Source: Phytohabitans sp036906915 (lineage in GTDB: Bacteria; Actinomycetota; Actinomycetes; Mycobacteriales; Micromonosporaceae). Taken from it: DNA of 64,000 bases. Below, in pieces: positions 14,942 through 22,331 of the stretch (position 1 is its first letter; every line of letters begins with the position of its first letter). The notes under the pieces were generated by a model, which had not been told where the DNA came from, did not search any database, and was given only the letters and a program-made list of their open reading frames with translations. Where the stretch lies: the NCBI RefSeq assembly GCF_036906915.1, contig NZ_JBAKHX010000004.1, positions 304,851 to 368,850 of the forward strand, written 5' to 3'. The position numbers and the translations under genes were made by a program.

Positions 14942-16882
14942 TCAGAAGGCGTCCTCCGCCAGATCCATCACGTCCAGGGTGCTGGACTCGATGATCCTGC
15001 GGTCGGCGCCGATACGCGGCAACACCTCGTGGGCGAAGAACCGAGCCGCAGCCACCTTGCCCTCGTAGAAGGACTTGTCGGCGGCGGAGGTCTCACCGGC
15101 CAGCGCGCGGAGCGCGACCTCGGCCTGGCGCTGCAGCAGCCAGGCGACGACGAGGTCGCCCAGGGCCAGCAGCAGGCGGCGCGAGTTCAGGCCGATCTTG
15201 TACAGCGCCCGCGGGTCGTCGCCCTGGGCCTCGCCGAGCCAGCCGGTCATCACGCCAAGGATCTGCTGCACCTCGGCGAGCGCCTTGCCCAGCGCGAGGC
15301 GCTCCTCCTTGAGCTGGCCGTCGAATGCTCCGAGTCGCCCACCCTGCGCTGCGGCGGTTCCGCCGGCTTCACTACCAGCCTGCGCCCGCGACTCGGAGTT
15401 TTCGACGCCGCCCTCGGACTCGATGAAGGACTGGATCTCACCGGCCACCGTCATCAGGGCCTTGCCGCCGTCCTTCACGATCTTCCGGAAGAACAGGTCG
15501 AGGCTCTGGATCGCGGTCGTGCCCTCGTAGAGGGTGTCGATCTTCGCGTCGCGCACGTACTGCTCGAGCGGGTAGTCCTGCAGGTAGCCGGAGCCGCCGA
15601 AGGTCTGCAGCGCCTCGTGACCCAGCAGCTCGTACGCCCGCTCCGAGCCGGCGCCCTTGACGAGCGGCAGCAGCAGGTCGTTGATCCTCTTGGCGCGCTT
15701 GACGGTCTGCTCGTCACCGGCCGCCTCGGCGATGATGATCCGGTCCTGCCAGGTGGCCGTGTAGCAGACCAGCGCACGCAGGCCCTCGGCGTACGCCTTC
15801 TGCAGCAGCAGCGAACGGCGCACGTCCGGGTGGTGGGTGATGGTGACCCGAGGCGCTGCCTTGTCGGTCATCTGGAGCAGGTCGGCACCCTGGACACGGT
15901 TCTTGGCGTACTCGAGCGCGTTCAGGTAGCCGGTGGAGAGGGTGGCGATCGCCTTCGTGCCGACCATCATGCGGGCGTACTCGATGATGAGGAACATCTG
16001 CCGGATGCCGTCGTGCACGTCGCCGAGCAGCCATCCCTTGGCCGGTGTGCCGTGCTCGCCGAAGGTGAGCTCGCACGTCGTCGAGACCTTGAGGCCCATC
16101 TTGTGCTCGACGTTGGTGGCGAAGACGCCGTTGCGCTCGCCCAGCTCGCCGGTCTTCGGGTCGAAGTGGAACTTCGGCACGACGAAGAGCGACAGGCCCT
16201 TCGTGCCCGGGCCGCCGGCACCCTCGACGCCGACGGGGCGCGCGAGCACGTAGTGGATGATGTTCTCCGAGAGGTCGTGCTCGCCGCTCGTGATGAACCG
16301 CTTTACGCCCTCGATGTGGTAGCTGCCGTCGGGCTGCGGGATCGCGCGCGTGCGGCCAGCGCCGACGTCGGAGCCCGCGTCGGGCTCGGTCAGGACCATC
16401 GTGGACGCCCAGCGCTTCTCGACGAAGAGCCTCGCCCACTCCTGCTGCTCCGGCGTGCCCTCGCGCCACAGCGTGTGCGCGAACGAGGGGCCCGACGCGT
16501 ACATCCAGATCGGCGCGTTCGAGCCGAGCACCAGGTCGGCGAGTGACCACCACAGCGCGCGGGGAGCGTTGGTGCCGCCGAGCGCCTCGGGCAGGTCGAG
16601 CCGCCAGAACTCAGCGTCCATGAACGCGTTGAAGGACTTGCGCAGTTCCTCGGGAACGGTCACCGAGTGGGTGGCCGGATCGAAGACGGGCGGCGTCCGG
16701 TCGCCGGCGACGAAGCTCGGCGCCAGGTCTTCCCTGGCCAACCGGTCGACCTCGGAAAGGATGCTCCGCGCGGTGTCCACGTCGAGATCAGCGTACGGCT
16801 CCTGGCCGATGATCTGATCCGCACCGAAGACCTCGAAGAGGTTGAACTCCAGGTCCCGGACGTTGCTCTTGTAGTGCGTCAT
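14942..16882 (-). CDS. Acyl-CoA dehydrogenase (FadE type, long form)
   Basis: This flavoprotein would introduce the alpha-beta double bond in acyl-CoA oxidation. The product has about 646 residues from ATG 16882 (MTHYKSNVRDLEFNLFEVFG). It carries an N-terminal extension found in long actinobacterial and proteobacterial forms, the FAD-binding central domain (MVLTEPDAGSDVG, KRFITSGEHD), the C-terminal helical domain (EALQTFGGSGYLQDYPLEQ, RDAKIDTLYEGTT) and an extra C-terminal helical region. The Glu in the LYEGTT area is the likely catalytic base. The promoter at 16936-16965 is overlapped by two copies of a 16-bp operator, one identical to the operator at the EtfD-type gene. That supports a role in fatty-acyl oxidation under shared control. 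Confidence 0.92.
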   Translation of the reverse strand: MTHYKSNVRDLEFNLFEVFGADQIIGQEPYADLDVDTARSILSEVDRLAREDLAPSFVAGDRTPPVFDPATHSVTVPEELRKSFNAFMDAEFWRLDLPEALGGTNAPRALWWSLADLVLGSNAPIWMYASGPSFAHTLWREGTPEQQEWARLFVEKRWASTMVLTEPDAGSDVGAGRTRAIPQPDGSYHIEGVKRFITSGEHDLSENIIHYVLARPVGVEGAGGPGTKGLSLFVVPKFHFDPKTGELGERNGVFATNVEHKMGLKVSTTCELTFGEHGTPAKGWLLGDVHDGIRQMFLIIEYARMMVGTKAIATLSTGYLNALEYAKNRVQGADLLQMTDKAAPRVTITHHPDVRRSLLLQKAYAEGLRALVCYTATWQDRIIIAEAAGDEQTVKRAKRINDLLLPLVKGAGSERAYELLGHEALQTFGGSGYLQDYPLEQYVRDAKIDTLYEGTTAIQSLDLFFRKIVKDGGKALMTVAGEIQSFIESEGGVENSESRAQAGSEAGGTAAAQGGRLGAFDGQLKEERLALGKALAEVQQILGVMTGWLGEAQGDDPRALYKIGLNSRRLLLALGDLVVAWLLQRQAEVALRALAGETSAADKSFYEGKVAAARFFAHEVLPRIGADRRIIESSTLDVMDLAEDAF

Positions 16883-16915
16883 GCTCGCTGGCCCCCGCAT
16901 CGCTTTCGGGCAGGT

Positions 16916-16965
16916 GTTACCGGTCAGTAACTTTCATTCTATTACCGGCCAGTAGACAGCGACAA
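16916..16965 (-). promoter_or_regulatory. Promoter of the acyl-CoA dehydrogenase gene with two operator copies
   Basis: On the minus strand a -35 TTGTCG (16960-16965) and a -10 TAGAAT (16936-16941) are 18 bases apart. A palindrome-like site GTTACCGGTCAGTAAC lies at 16916-16931, just past the -10. A related copy, ATTACCGGCCAGTAGA, fills the spacer at 16941-16956. The two sites are 25 bases apart. Binding at either would block RNA polymerase. The first site is identical to the operator at 33580-33595. Confidence 0.7.
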
Positions 16966-17131
16966 GGTAATCGCGGAAGTGACCGTGACCACAACCCGAC
17001 GGACAAAGGCCACATAGTCGGTAATCCGGACCAGATCAAGTCGGCACGCCGACAGTTGCCGTCACCGCCATGGACCCCTGTCGTTGGGACCGATGCCCGA
17101 CCGATCACGGGCCAAGACCGGGGAGGAATCG

Positions 17132-17293
17132 ATGTCACTCGCCACCGTTTTGCACAGGCTCGCCCCCGAACCGCGTATGCCACGCCGCTACATCGGCCGC
17201 CACCGCGCGGGCGGAGCGAGCGCCAACAGTGCAGCTGCGTCCCTTACGTATCGGACGCCCCGAGTTCCCAGCTTGGCACCGCGGCCGCGGTGA
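17132..17293 (+). CDS. Possible small Arg-rich protein, 53 aa
   Basis: ATG 17132 is preceded by GGGGAGGA at a spacing of four bases, which is why this frame is listed. It encodes 53 residues beginning MSLATVLHRLAPEPRMPRRY, rich in Arg, Ala and Pro, with no recognised domain. Its last 50 bases overlap the end of the convergent phosphatase gene. It may be a real small gene or a chance frame with a good ribosome binding site. Confidence 0.35.
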   Translation: MSLATVLHRLAPEPRMPRRYIGRHRAGGASANSAAASLTYRTPRVPSLAPRPR

Positions 17294-18371
17294 CAGGTCG
17301 GGCGCCGGCGTACTCCATCAGCACCAGCGCGATGTCGTCGTCGAGGCGCCCATGCACCCACTCGACCAGCGCCGTCTCCAGGGAGACCAGCCCGTCGCCG
17401 ACCGTGCCGTGGCCGAGCAACCGCCACGCCCGGTCCGCGATAGGGAAGAACTCCCCTTCCTGGCGCGCCTCGCCCAGACCGTCCGTGAAGAGCAGCAACC
17501 GGTCGCCAGGCTCCAACCGCTCCACGCGCGGCCGGACCACCGGCATGAACCCCAGCGGCGGCGCGGGGGCCGGCGGCTCCAGCGGAATCGCCTCACCCCG
17601 CCTCAGCAGCAGGGGAGCCGGGTGCCCACAGTTGACGATCGTGAGGGTGCCGCCGCGCTCCTCCACGAGAGCCGCTGTGACGAAGTCTTCGTCGCCGACA
17701 CTGCGGGCCACCGCCCGGTCCAGGTCGGCCACGATCGCGCGGAGATCGGCCCGCTCGTACGCCACGTGCCGGTACGAACCGAGCACGATGCTGGCCAGAC
17801 GCACCGCGTCGAGCCCCTTGCCGCGCACGTCTCCGATGATCATGCGAACGCCGTAGGGCGTGTCGAGCGCCTCGTAGAGGTCACCGCCGATGTCGGCCGC
17901 GGCGGTCGCCGAGATGTACCGGCCGGCCACAGCCAGCGTGCCGACTTTGGGACCCAGCGGTCGCAGTACCGCCTGCTGTGCCACCGACGCGAGCCGGGAC
18001 AGCTCCGCGATCCGCTCCGCCTGCCGTTCCCGGATCACCGCGACCGCGGACGCGATGCCCGTCGCCACCGCGATGCCCACGACGATGATCGCGTTGGCCA
18101 GCCTGTTCTGCTCACCCATCAGGGCGAACGCGCCGCCCAGCGCCGTCGCCAGCACGCCGATCGCGAGCACGATCCGCCACGACGCGAACGCCGCCGTCAG
18201 GAACGGCGCGGCCACGATGAGACCGATATAACGGGCCTCGGAGCCGTCGGCCAACTCGATCGCCGCCACGAGCGCGAGCAGCACGAGGGCCGCGCCGAGA
18301 CCGGCGCGGGATCCTTGGCTCAGCGGGCGGCGGCCCGGCGGCAGAAAATGTATGGGTACGCCGAACAGCAT
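17244..18371 (-). CDS. Membrane-bound PP2C phosphatase, SpoIIE type
   Basis: The 375-residue product has an N-terminal membrane region with about five helices (residues about 20-115) followed by a short coiled stretch and a SpoIIE-like PP2C domain. Metal-binding acidic residues are seen in ADIGGDLYEA, IGDVRGKGLDAV and LLLFTDGLGEAR, and the final DDDIALVLM matches the family. Such proteins usually dephosphorylate anti-sigma-factor antagonists and so control alternative sigma factors, but no partner genes are nearby. The open frame extends to 18536, but that part overlaps the next gene; ATG 18371 gives a sensible N-terminus. Its 3' end overlaps a possible small gene. Confidence 0.87.
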   Translation of the reverse strand: MLFGVPIHFLPPGRRPLSQGSRAGLGAALVLLALVAAIELADGSEARYIGLIVAAPFLTAAFASWRIVLAIGVLATALGGAFALMGEQNRLANAIIVVGIAVATGIASAVAVIRERQAERIAELSRLASVAQQAVLRPLGPKVGTLAVAGRYISATAAADIGGDLYEALDTPYGVRMIIGDVRGKGLDAVRLASIVLGSYRHVAYERADLRAIVADLDRAVARSVGDEDFVTAALVEERGGTLTIVNCGHPAPLLLRRGEAIPLEPPAPAPPLGFMPVVRPRVERLEPGDRLLLFTDGLGEARQEGEFFPIADRAWRLLGHGTVGDGLVSLETALVEWVHGRLDDDIALVLMEYAGARPVTAAAVPSWELGASDT

Positions 18372-18438
18372 GCCTGATCGACGGCCACGACTGAACGAAG
18401 TTGACCCGTCGTCTGATTCGGATTTGGCCGGGCGGTGG

Positions 18439-18984
18439 TCACCGGAGGATCTCGTACGCCACCGTGACGTGGCCCAGACCGAGGGGGGCGATCGTCCGGA
18501 AGGCCGCCCTCGAAAGATCAATGCATCGGCCGTCAATGTAGGGACCGCGGTCGTTGATCCGGACTACGACCGACTTTCCGTTGGACGGGTTGGTGACCCG
18601 CACCCGGGTATCGAACGGCAACGTCTTGTGCGCGGCGGTGAGCGCCTCGGGATCGAACTGCTCGCCGTTCGCGGTGGGTTGCGGCTCGTCGTAGTAAGAG
18701 GCCCCGCAGGTGCCCGTCACACCCTTCGGCGTGGGGCTTGGGCTGCTCTTTTCCGCGCCGCGCGCGCTGCCTCGGGAGGCACGCTGTGGCGCCTTGGTCG
18801 GTGTTGGGGTTGCCGGTGCGGCGGCGGTGGGTGGGGAAGTCGCCAGCGCCGGCGGGGTTGCTGCCCCGTTCGATGCCGTCAGCTTGGCCGCGCCGAGCCC
18901 TCCGCCGACCAGCAGCGAGCCGACGACTGCGGCCACTGCGACGAGGGGAGCACGCCGGGATCTACGGTGATGCCTTCCGGTCAC
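18439..18984 (-). CDS. RlpA-like double-psi beta-barrel secreted protein
   Basis: The 181-residue product starts MTGRHHRRSRRAPLVAV, with a signal or anchor helix at about residues 13-35, then a Pro/Thr/Ala linker. The C-terminal RlpA-type double-psi beta-barrel (about 95-181) contains ASYYDEPQPTANGEQFD, HKTLPF and INDRGPYIDGRCIDLSRAAF. RlpA proteins bind or cleave glycan strands of peptidoglycan, and the conserved Asp of INDRGP is present. GTG 18984 is chosen over an upstream ATG at 19065 because a TACGGT -10 box sits exactly seven bases before it, with TTGACA further upstream. This indicates a leaderless transcript. Confidence 0.88.
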   Translation of the reverse strand: MTGRHHRRSRRAPLVAVAAVVGSLLVGGGLGAAKLTASNGAATPPALATSPPTAAAPATPTPTKAPQRASRGSARGAEKSSPSPTPKGVTGTCGASYYDEPQPTANGEQFDPEALTAAHKTLPFDTRVRVTNPSNGKSVVVRINDRGPYIDGRCIDLSRAAFRTIAPLGLGHVTVAYEILR

Positions 18985-18991
18985 CCGGCGG

Positions 18992-19022
18992 ACCGTAGCG
19001 GTTGCCCGGCTTGAGCTGTCAA
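18992..19022 (-). promoter_or_regulatory. Leaderless promoter of the RlpA-like gene
   Basis: Minus-strand TTGACA (19017-19022) and TACGGT (18992-18997) are 19 bases apart. The -10 is seven bases from GTG 18984, so the transcript likely starts at or within a base of the start codon. Confidence 0.6.
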
Positions 19023-19118
19023 AGTGATCTATCCCTTTGGTGCGGTTATGTTGGGAAACGTTCATCCGATCGAACGACGCCGTGTGGATCGGTTATGCCA
19101 TTGGCGGAGGATGGAGTA

Positions 19119-19664
19119 GTGCACGACGACCTGAAGAAACGCCTGATCGACTCGTTCCGCTGGATCGACGTCGGCCCGGACAGCACCCACCTGGTCAGCG
19201 ACACCTCCGCCTGGTGGCGCGACCCGGCGACCCTCAACGGCCTCGGCCCCGCGCTCGCCGACCTGTTTCGCGCCGACCGTCCCACCGCCGTCGTCTCCCC
19301 CGAGGTCACGGGCTATCTCCTCGGGCCACTGGTAGCCGTTTCGCTGGGTGTCGGCTTCGTGCCCGCGGTCAAGTCGGAGGCAGACCGGCTGATCGCCGAA
19401 CCGGTGACGTGGGCACGCGCCGGCCGCGACTACCGGGGGCGCAAGCTCGAGTTGGGGGTACGCAGCCGCCACCTCGGCCCAGATGATCGGGTACTGGTGA
19501 TCGACGATTGGGTCTCGACTGGCGCCCAGGTAAAGGCGCTGTACGACCTGGCACGCACCCTGGGTGCGGTGCCTGTCGGCTGCGCCGCGATCGTGTCGGA
19601 GTGCGCGCCCGCGCTGGCCACAAAACTGAAACTCCGCGCCCTCGTGGACGCGGAGTCGCTGTAA
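19119..19664 (+). CDS. Phosphoribosyltransferase-family protein
   Basis: The 181-residue product has a type I phosphoribosyltransferase fold with the PRPP-binding signature VLVIDDWVSTGAQ near residues 125-137. The Asp-Asp pair and the STG loop are intact, but the substrate-specific hood is not diagnostic. GTG 19119 is chosen because GGAGGA lies seven bases upstream; longer frames upstream lack such a site. The gene is divergent from the RlpA-like gene. It ends only seven bases before the left repeat of the tRNA-Gly element, so it marks the chromosomal side of that insertion. The substrate base is unknown. Confidence 0.82.
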   Translation: MHDDLKKRLIDSFRWIDVGPDSTHLVSDTSAWWRDPATLNGLGPALADLFRADRPTAVVSPEVTGYLLGPLVAVSLGVGFVPAVKSEADRLIAEPVTWARAGRDYRGRKLELGVRSRHLGPDDRVLVIDDWVSTGAQVKALYDLARTLGAVPVGCAAIVSECAPALATKLKLRALVDAESL

Positions 19665-19671
19665 CGAAAAC

Positions 19672-19715
19672 TGGAGCGGGTGAAGGGAATCGAACCCTCA
19701 CTGTCAGCTTGGGAA
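19672..19715. repeat. Left attachment-site repeat (44 bp)
   Basis: These 44 bases match positions 21000-21043 exactly, then diverge at 19716. They cover the CCA end, acceptor strand, T arm, variable region and part of the anticodon arm of tRNA-Gly. The copy cannot make a tRNA, since its 5' half is missing. Confidence 0.85.
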
Positions 19716-19797
19716 TCGTCGGAAACCGGCCCCTGGATGAGGTGACCACCTGGTCGCGGTGGTCCTGGGTGGCCTGGGTTGACCTCGCCTGGCCTGG

Positions 19798-19818
19798 GCT
19801 AATGGCACGCCAATGGCA
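19798..19818. repeat. 21-base internal direct repeat, left copy
   Basis: GCTAATGGCACGCCAATGGC plus one base recurs at 20907-20927 with one mismatch. Each copy contains two AATGGCACG-like units. The copies lie 82 and 72 bases inside the two 44-bp repeats, a position suited to recombinase arm-type binding sites. Confidence 0.6.
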
Positions 19819-19912
19819 CGGCGCTGATCCGATCGGGTCCGCCACTGGGGGACTGTCGCCAGCCGGCGAAGGTGAGAAGATGGACGAGCGTCCAGCGGCG
19901 GAGGTGAGCGTC

Positions 19913-20116
19913 ATGACGTCGAGCAACGCCGAGTGGCTGCCCCAGCGACCGGCCGACGAGGAACACGTTCCGGTGGAGGAGCAGGCTCACCGACAGGGCG
20001 TCCGACCGCTCACCTCGGCTGATGAACTGATCGTGCCCGGCATGTTCGAGTCGGACGAGGAGCTGGACGAGTTCCTCGCCGACCTGTACGCGTCCCGCCG
20101 GGCCGGCATGGCGTGA
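19913..20116 (+). CDS. VapB-like antitoxin of a PIN-domain pair
   Basis: ATG 19913 with GGAGGTGA six bases upstream opens a 67-residue acidic protein (MTSSNAEWLPQRPADEEH to ADLYASRRAGMA). The C-terminal DELIVPGMFESDEELDEFLA segment is the kind of extended acidic tail by which antitoxins wrap around PIN toxins. No N-terminal DNA-binding fold is obvious, so its regulatory role is unclear. Its TGA overlaps the GTG of the toxin gene by four bases, the standard toxin-antitoxin arrangement. It is cargo of the tRNA-Gly element. Confidence 0.65.
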   Translation: MTSSNAEWLPQRPADEEHVPVEEQAHRQGVRPLTSADELIVPGMFESDEELDEFLADLYASRRAGMA

Positions 20117-20517
20117 GCTTCGTCGTCCTGGACACGGACGTCGCGTCCGCGAGCTTCCTCGGTCGCCTTCCTGATCGCCTGCACGCCTGGCTGGCGACCC
20201 GCACGCCCTGCATGACGTTCGTGACCCTTGGTGAGCTGACCAAGTAGACCGCGATCCGAAGCTGGGGACCACAGCGACGTGCGGCGCTCGTGACCTGGCG
20301 GCGGCACGTCACGGTCCTGAAGTACGACGAGCGGGTCGCCACAACCTGGGGTGACCTTCAGGCGCGCGCTCAACTCCGCGGTCGTCCCCGGCCGGTAAAC
20401 GACACCTGGATCGCCGCCTGTTGTCTGGCGGAGGGCCTGCCTCTGGCCACCTTCAACACCAAGGACTTCGCCGACTTCGCGGCATATGACGGTCTCCAGC
20501 TCGTCGACGTGGCGTAG
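20113..20517 (+). pseudogene. VapC-like PIN-domain toxin interrupted by a stop
   Basis: The frame from GTG 20113 begins MSFVVLDTDVAS, reads GELTK at codons 41-45 vicinity, then meets TAG at 20245-20247. It continues in the same frame as a recognisable PIN domain (GRPRPVNDTWIAACCL, ATFNTKDFADF) to TAG 20515. The acidic PIN residues in LDTDVAS, GEL, VNDTW and TKDF are all kept, so one substitution explains the loss. A Trp codon TGG changed to TAG fits well. There is no frameshift. The toxin is inactive unless the stop is read through, which agrees with a decaying element. Confidence 0.75.
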
Positions 20518-20689
20518 CCACGTACACGCCTCCCGCCTGTCCGTCCCGTGTGCCGTCGACCCACCCACCAGGGAGCGGGCCGGCACCGGGGCCGCCACGA
20601 CGTAAGACCGCGACTGACCCGACCAACGCTGGCGGTCCCGGTGCCGGTCTGCTCGGCTATGCCTGGGGCGTCGGTCCGCGGGACGGACA

Positions 20690-20765
20690 GGACCTCGCCG
20701 CCGAGGTCGACGACGATACTGAGGCGTTCGTGTTCACGACGGAGATCGGGCGGCCGATCTGGCGG
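20690..20765 (+). pseudogene. Possible tyrosine-recombinase scrap
   Basis: In one frame the segment around 20724-20762 reads AFVFTTEIGRPIW. This resembles the VFTTxxGxP stretch before the catalytic HxxR region of phage-type integrases. Nothing before or after extends the match, and no catalytic residues remain. It is listed because an integrase gene is expected in this element. The identification is weak. Confidence 0.25.
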
Positions 20766-20906
20766 GCAACCTCGCCGGGCCGAGCGGAAGAAGTCGAAGA
20801 AGGCCACCCGGAAGGCGGAAAGAAGGGCGCGAGCAAGAGGAAGGAGGCGGCATCCGGCCCGACGATGCGGACGACGGCGCGACCGGTGTGCTCGCGGTGC
20901 ACCGGA

Positions 20907-20927
20907 GCTAATGGCACGTCAATGGCA
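20907..20927. repeat. 21-base internal direct repeat, right copy
   Basis: GCTAATGGCACGTCAATGGC plus one base matches 19798-19818 at 20 of 21 positions and lies 72 bases before the right 44-bp repeat. Confidence 0.6.
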
Positions 20928-20999
20928 ACGTATCGTGATCGTAGATCTTGGAACATCGAAGGCTCTGGCTGACCGACGTCCTGACCAGGGCCTTCATGG

Positions 21000-21073
21000 T
21001 GGAGCGGGTGAAGGGAATCGAACCCTCACTGTCAGCTTGGGAAGCTGATGTTCTGCCATTGAACTACACCCGC
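21000..21073 (-). tRNA. tRNA-Gly (anticodon CCC)
   Basis: The minus strand gives GCGGGTGTAGTTCAATGGCA and folds as a standard cloverleaf. The acceptor stem GCGGGTG pairs with CACCCGC, the anticodon stem TCAGC/GCTGA encloses the loop TTCCCAA with anticodon CCC, and the T arm contains GGTTCGATTCC. CCA is encoded at 21000-21002. The 3'-most 44 bases are duplicated at 19672-19715, so the gene served as the integration site for the adjacent element and was restored by it. Confidence 0.95.
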
Positions 21074-21187
21074 AAGCGGACACCACTGTACCTGGTTGGT
21101 CAACCGACCCGCACGCAGGTTGCCGCGCGGCGAGCCACCCGCGCCCACGCCAGCTTCGGACGCCACAAGGGGCGTTCCAGTGGGGGG

Positions 21188-21267
21188 CGATCAAGGGAGA
21201 TTGCGTCGATCAAGGGCGTATGCACGTGGTTTTGAGATCAAAGCAAGTGCATTCGCCCTTGATCGGC
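21188..21267 (+). repeat. Dispersed palindromic element, copy B
   Basis: This copy starts with the leader CGATCAAGGGAGATTGCGT, followed by the palindrome from 21208 (GATCAAGGGCGTATGCACGT) to 21264, with a TTTTGAGATC loop. It has the same leader-palindrome polarity as the other copies. It is placed between tRNA-Gly and a G-rich tract upstream of the M43 protease gene. Confidence 0.85.
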
Positions 21268-21357
21268 GGGGAGACTCGGCGGGGAGGCGGGTGGGTGGGG
21301 AGGCGGGGAGGCGGGGTGGGTGGGTGGGTGGGTGGATGGGTGGGTGATGGCGGAGGA
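21268..21357 (+). repeat. G-rich simple-sequence tract
   Basis: The plus strand carries nearly uninterrupted runs of GGCGGGGAGGCGGGT and then repeated GGGT units (about 21316-21346). The GGGTGGGTGGGTGGG core could form a G-quadruplex. The tract ends directly at the -35 region of the M43 protease promoter. Confidence 0.75.
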
Positions 21358-21386
21358 TTGGTCATTGATTGATGTGAGTATATAGT
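21358..21386 (+). promoter_or_regulatory. Leaderless promoter of the M43 protease gene
   Basis: TTGGTC (21358-21363) and TATAGT (21381-21386) are separated by 17 bases. The ATG follows the -10 by six bases, so the mRNA probably starts at the start codon. The G-rich tract abuts the -35. Confidence 0.65.
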
Positions 21387-21392
21387 CGGCAA

Positions 21393-22331
21393 ATGCCGCT
21401 ACATCGATCTTCGCCGATCTGGGCTGGGCTTGCGGCCTTCGCCCTGCTCGTCAGTGCCGGACCACCAACCTCTGCCGAGGCCGGCACGGCCGGGAGCGGG
21501 ACGTGTGGCCAGAGCGGCGACGCGCGGATCAGGCCGGGCACGCCTGGTGCGCAGGATCCCAATGATCTGGCGCCTGGGCAGGTGGCCGAGCGGGAGCGAG
21601 AGCTGATCGCCAGACTGGAGGAGCGGGCCAAGTCGGGCAAGGCCCTCACCTTCGCGACGGTGACGGTGCCGACCGTGGTGCATGTGATCTCCAGCGACAG
21701 CACGCGTGCCGGCGGCAGTGTGCCGGATTCGATGGTCCAGCAGCAGATCCAGGTGCTCAACGACGCGTACTCCGGGGCGACGGGTGGGGCGGAGACGGCG
21801 TTCGCGTTCGAGTTGATGGAGATCAATCGGGTGGTCAACCCGGCGTGGTACCCGATCGTGTATGAGTCGACCGCCGAGTTCGAGATGAAGAGCGCGCTGC
21901 GACAGGGCGGGATGGAGACGCTCAACATCTACACGGGCGACCTGAGCGACAGCCTGCTCGGCTGGGCGACGTATCCGCAGGCGGCCCCGCACCCGAGCGA
22001 TGGTGTCGTGCTGCTCGCCGAGTCGCTGCCGGGTGGCACCGCGGGGATCTACGCGGAGGGCGACACCGCCACCCACGAGATCGGGCACTGGCTGAACCTG
22101 TACCACACCTTCGAGGACGGGTGCGCGGGCGGCGACCAGGTGGCCGACACGCCAGCGGAGGCCACGTGGGCGTCGAATTGCCCCGTCGGGCGGGACACGT
22201 GTGTGGACGATCCAGGTGAGGATCCGATCCACAACTTCATGGACTACACGGCGGACTCGTGCATGTTCGAATTCACACCGGGTCAGGCGACCCGCATGTC
22301 GAGTGCATGGGCTGCTTATCGCGCAGCGTAG
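21393..22331 (+). CDS. Secreted zinc metalloprotease, M43 (pappalysin-like) family
   Basis: The 312-residue product has a signal peptide (residues about 1-30), a short propeptide-like region, and a catalytic domain with HEIGHWLNLYH: His228, Glu229, His232 and His238 form the extended metzincin zinc site. The Met-turn lies in the FMDYTADSCM segment, and the TWASNCPVGRDTC region may hold disulfides. Family members cleave proteins outside the cell. The gene appears leaderless, with the TATAGT -10 six bases before ATG 21393. Its last 59 bases overlap the convergent flavin-fold gene. Confidence 0.9.
   Translation: MPLHRSSPIWAGLAAFALLVSAGPPTSAEAGTAGSGTCGQSGDARIRPGTPGAQDPNDLAPGQVAERERELIARLEERAKSGKALTFATVTVPTVVHVISSDSTRAGGSVPDSMVQQQIQVLNDAYSGATGGAETAFAFELMEINRVVNPAWYPIVYESTAEFEMKSALRQGGMETLNIYTGDLSDSLLGWATYPQAAPHPSDGVVLLAESLPGGTAGIYAEGDTATHEIGHWLNLYHTFEDGCAGGDQVADTPAEATWASNCPVGRDTCVDDPGEDPIHNFMDYTADSCMFEFTPGQATRMSSAWAAYRAA

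Larger units (their letters stand above)
19672..20999. mobile_element. Collapsed integrative element in tRNA-Gly
   Basis: The 3'-terminal 44 bases of the tRNA-Gly gene, including CCA (21000-21043), are repeated exactly in the same orientation at 19672-19715. This is the footprint of site-specific integration at a tRNA 3' end. Between them lie 1.28 kb holding a VapB-like antitoxin gene, a VapC-like toxin with a stop codon, a possible integrase scrap (20690-20765) and a 21-base direct repeat near each end. No intact integrase or replication gene remains. The tRNA is complete. The element looks like a deletion remnant of a larger actinomycete integrative element, or a minimal satellite. Confidence 0.75.

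Noticed and set aside
14717..16546. A 609-codon open frame on the plus strand
   Set aside because: It is antisense to the acyl-CoA dehydrogenase gene, has no family resemblance and reflects high GC codon structure.
19672..19715. A second tRNA-Gly gene
   Set aside because: Only the 3' 44 bases are present. The D arm and acceptor 5' strand are absent.
20948..21235. Open frame running through tRNA-Gly
   Set aside because: It translates the tRNA complement (a known artefact) and the palindromic repeat.
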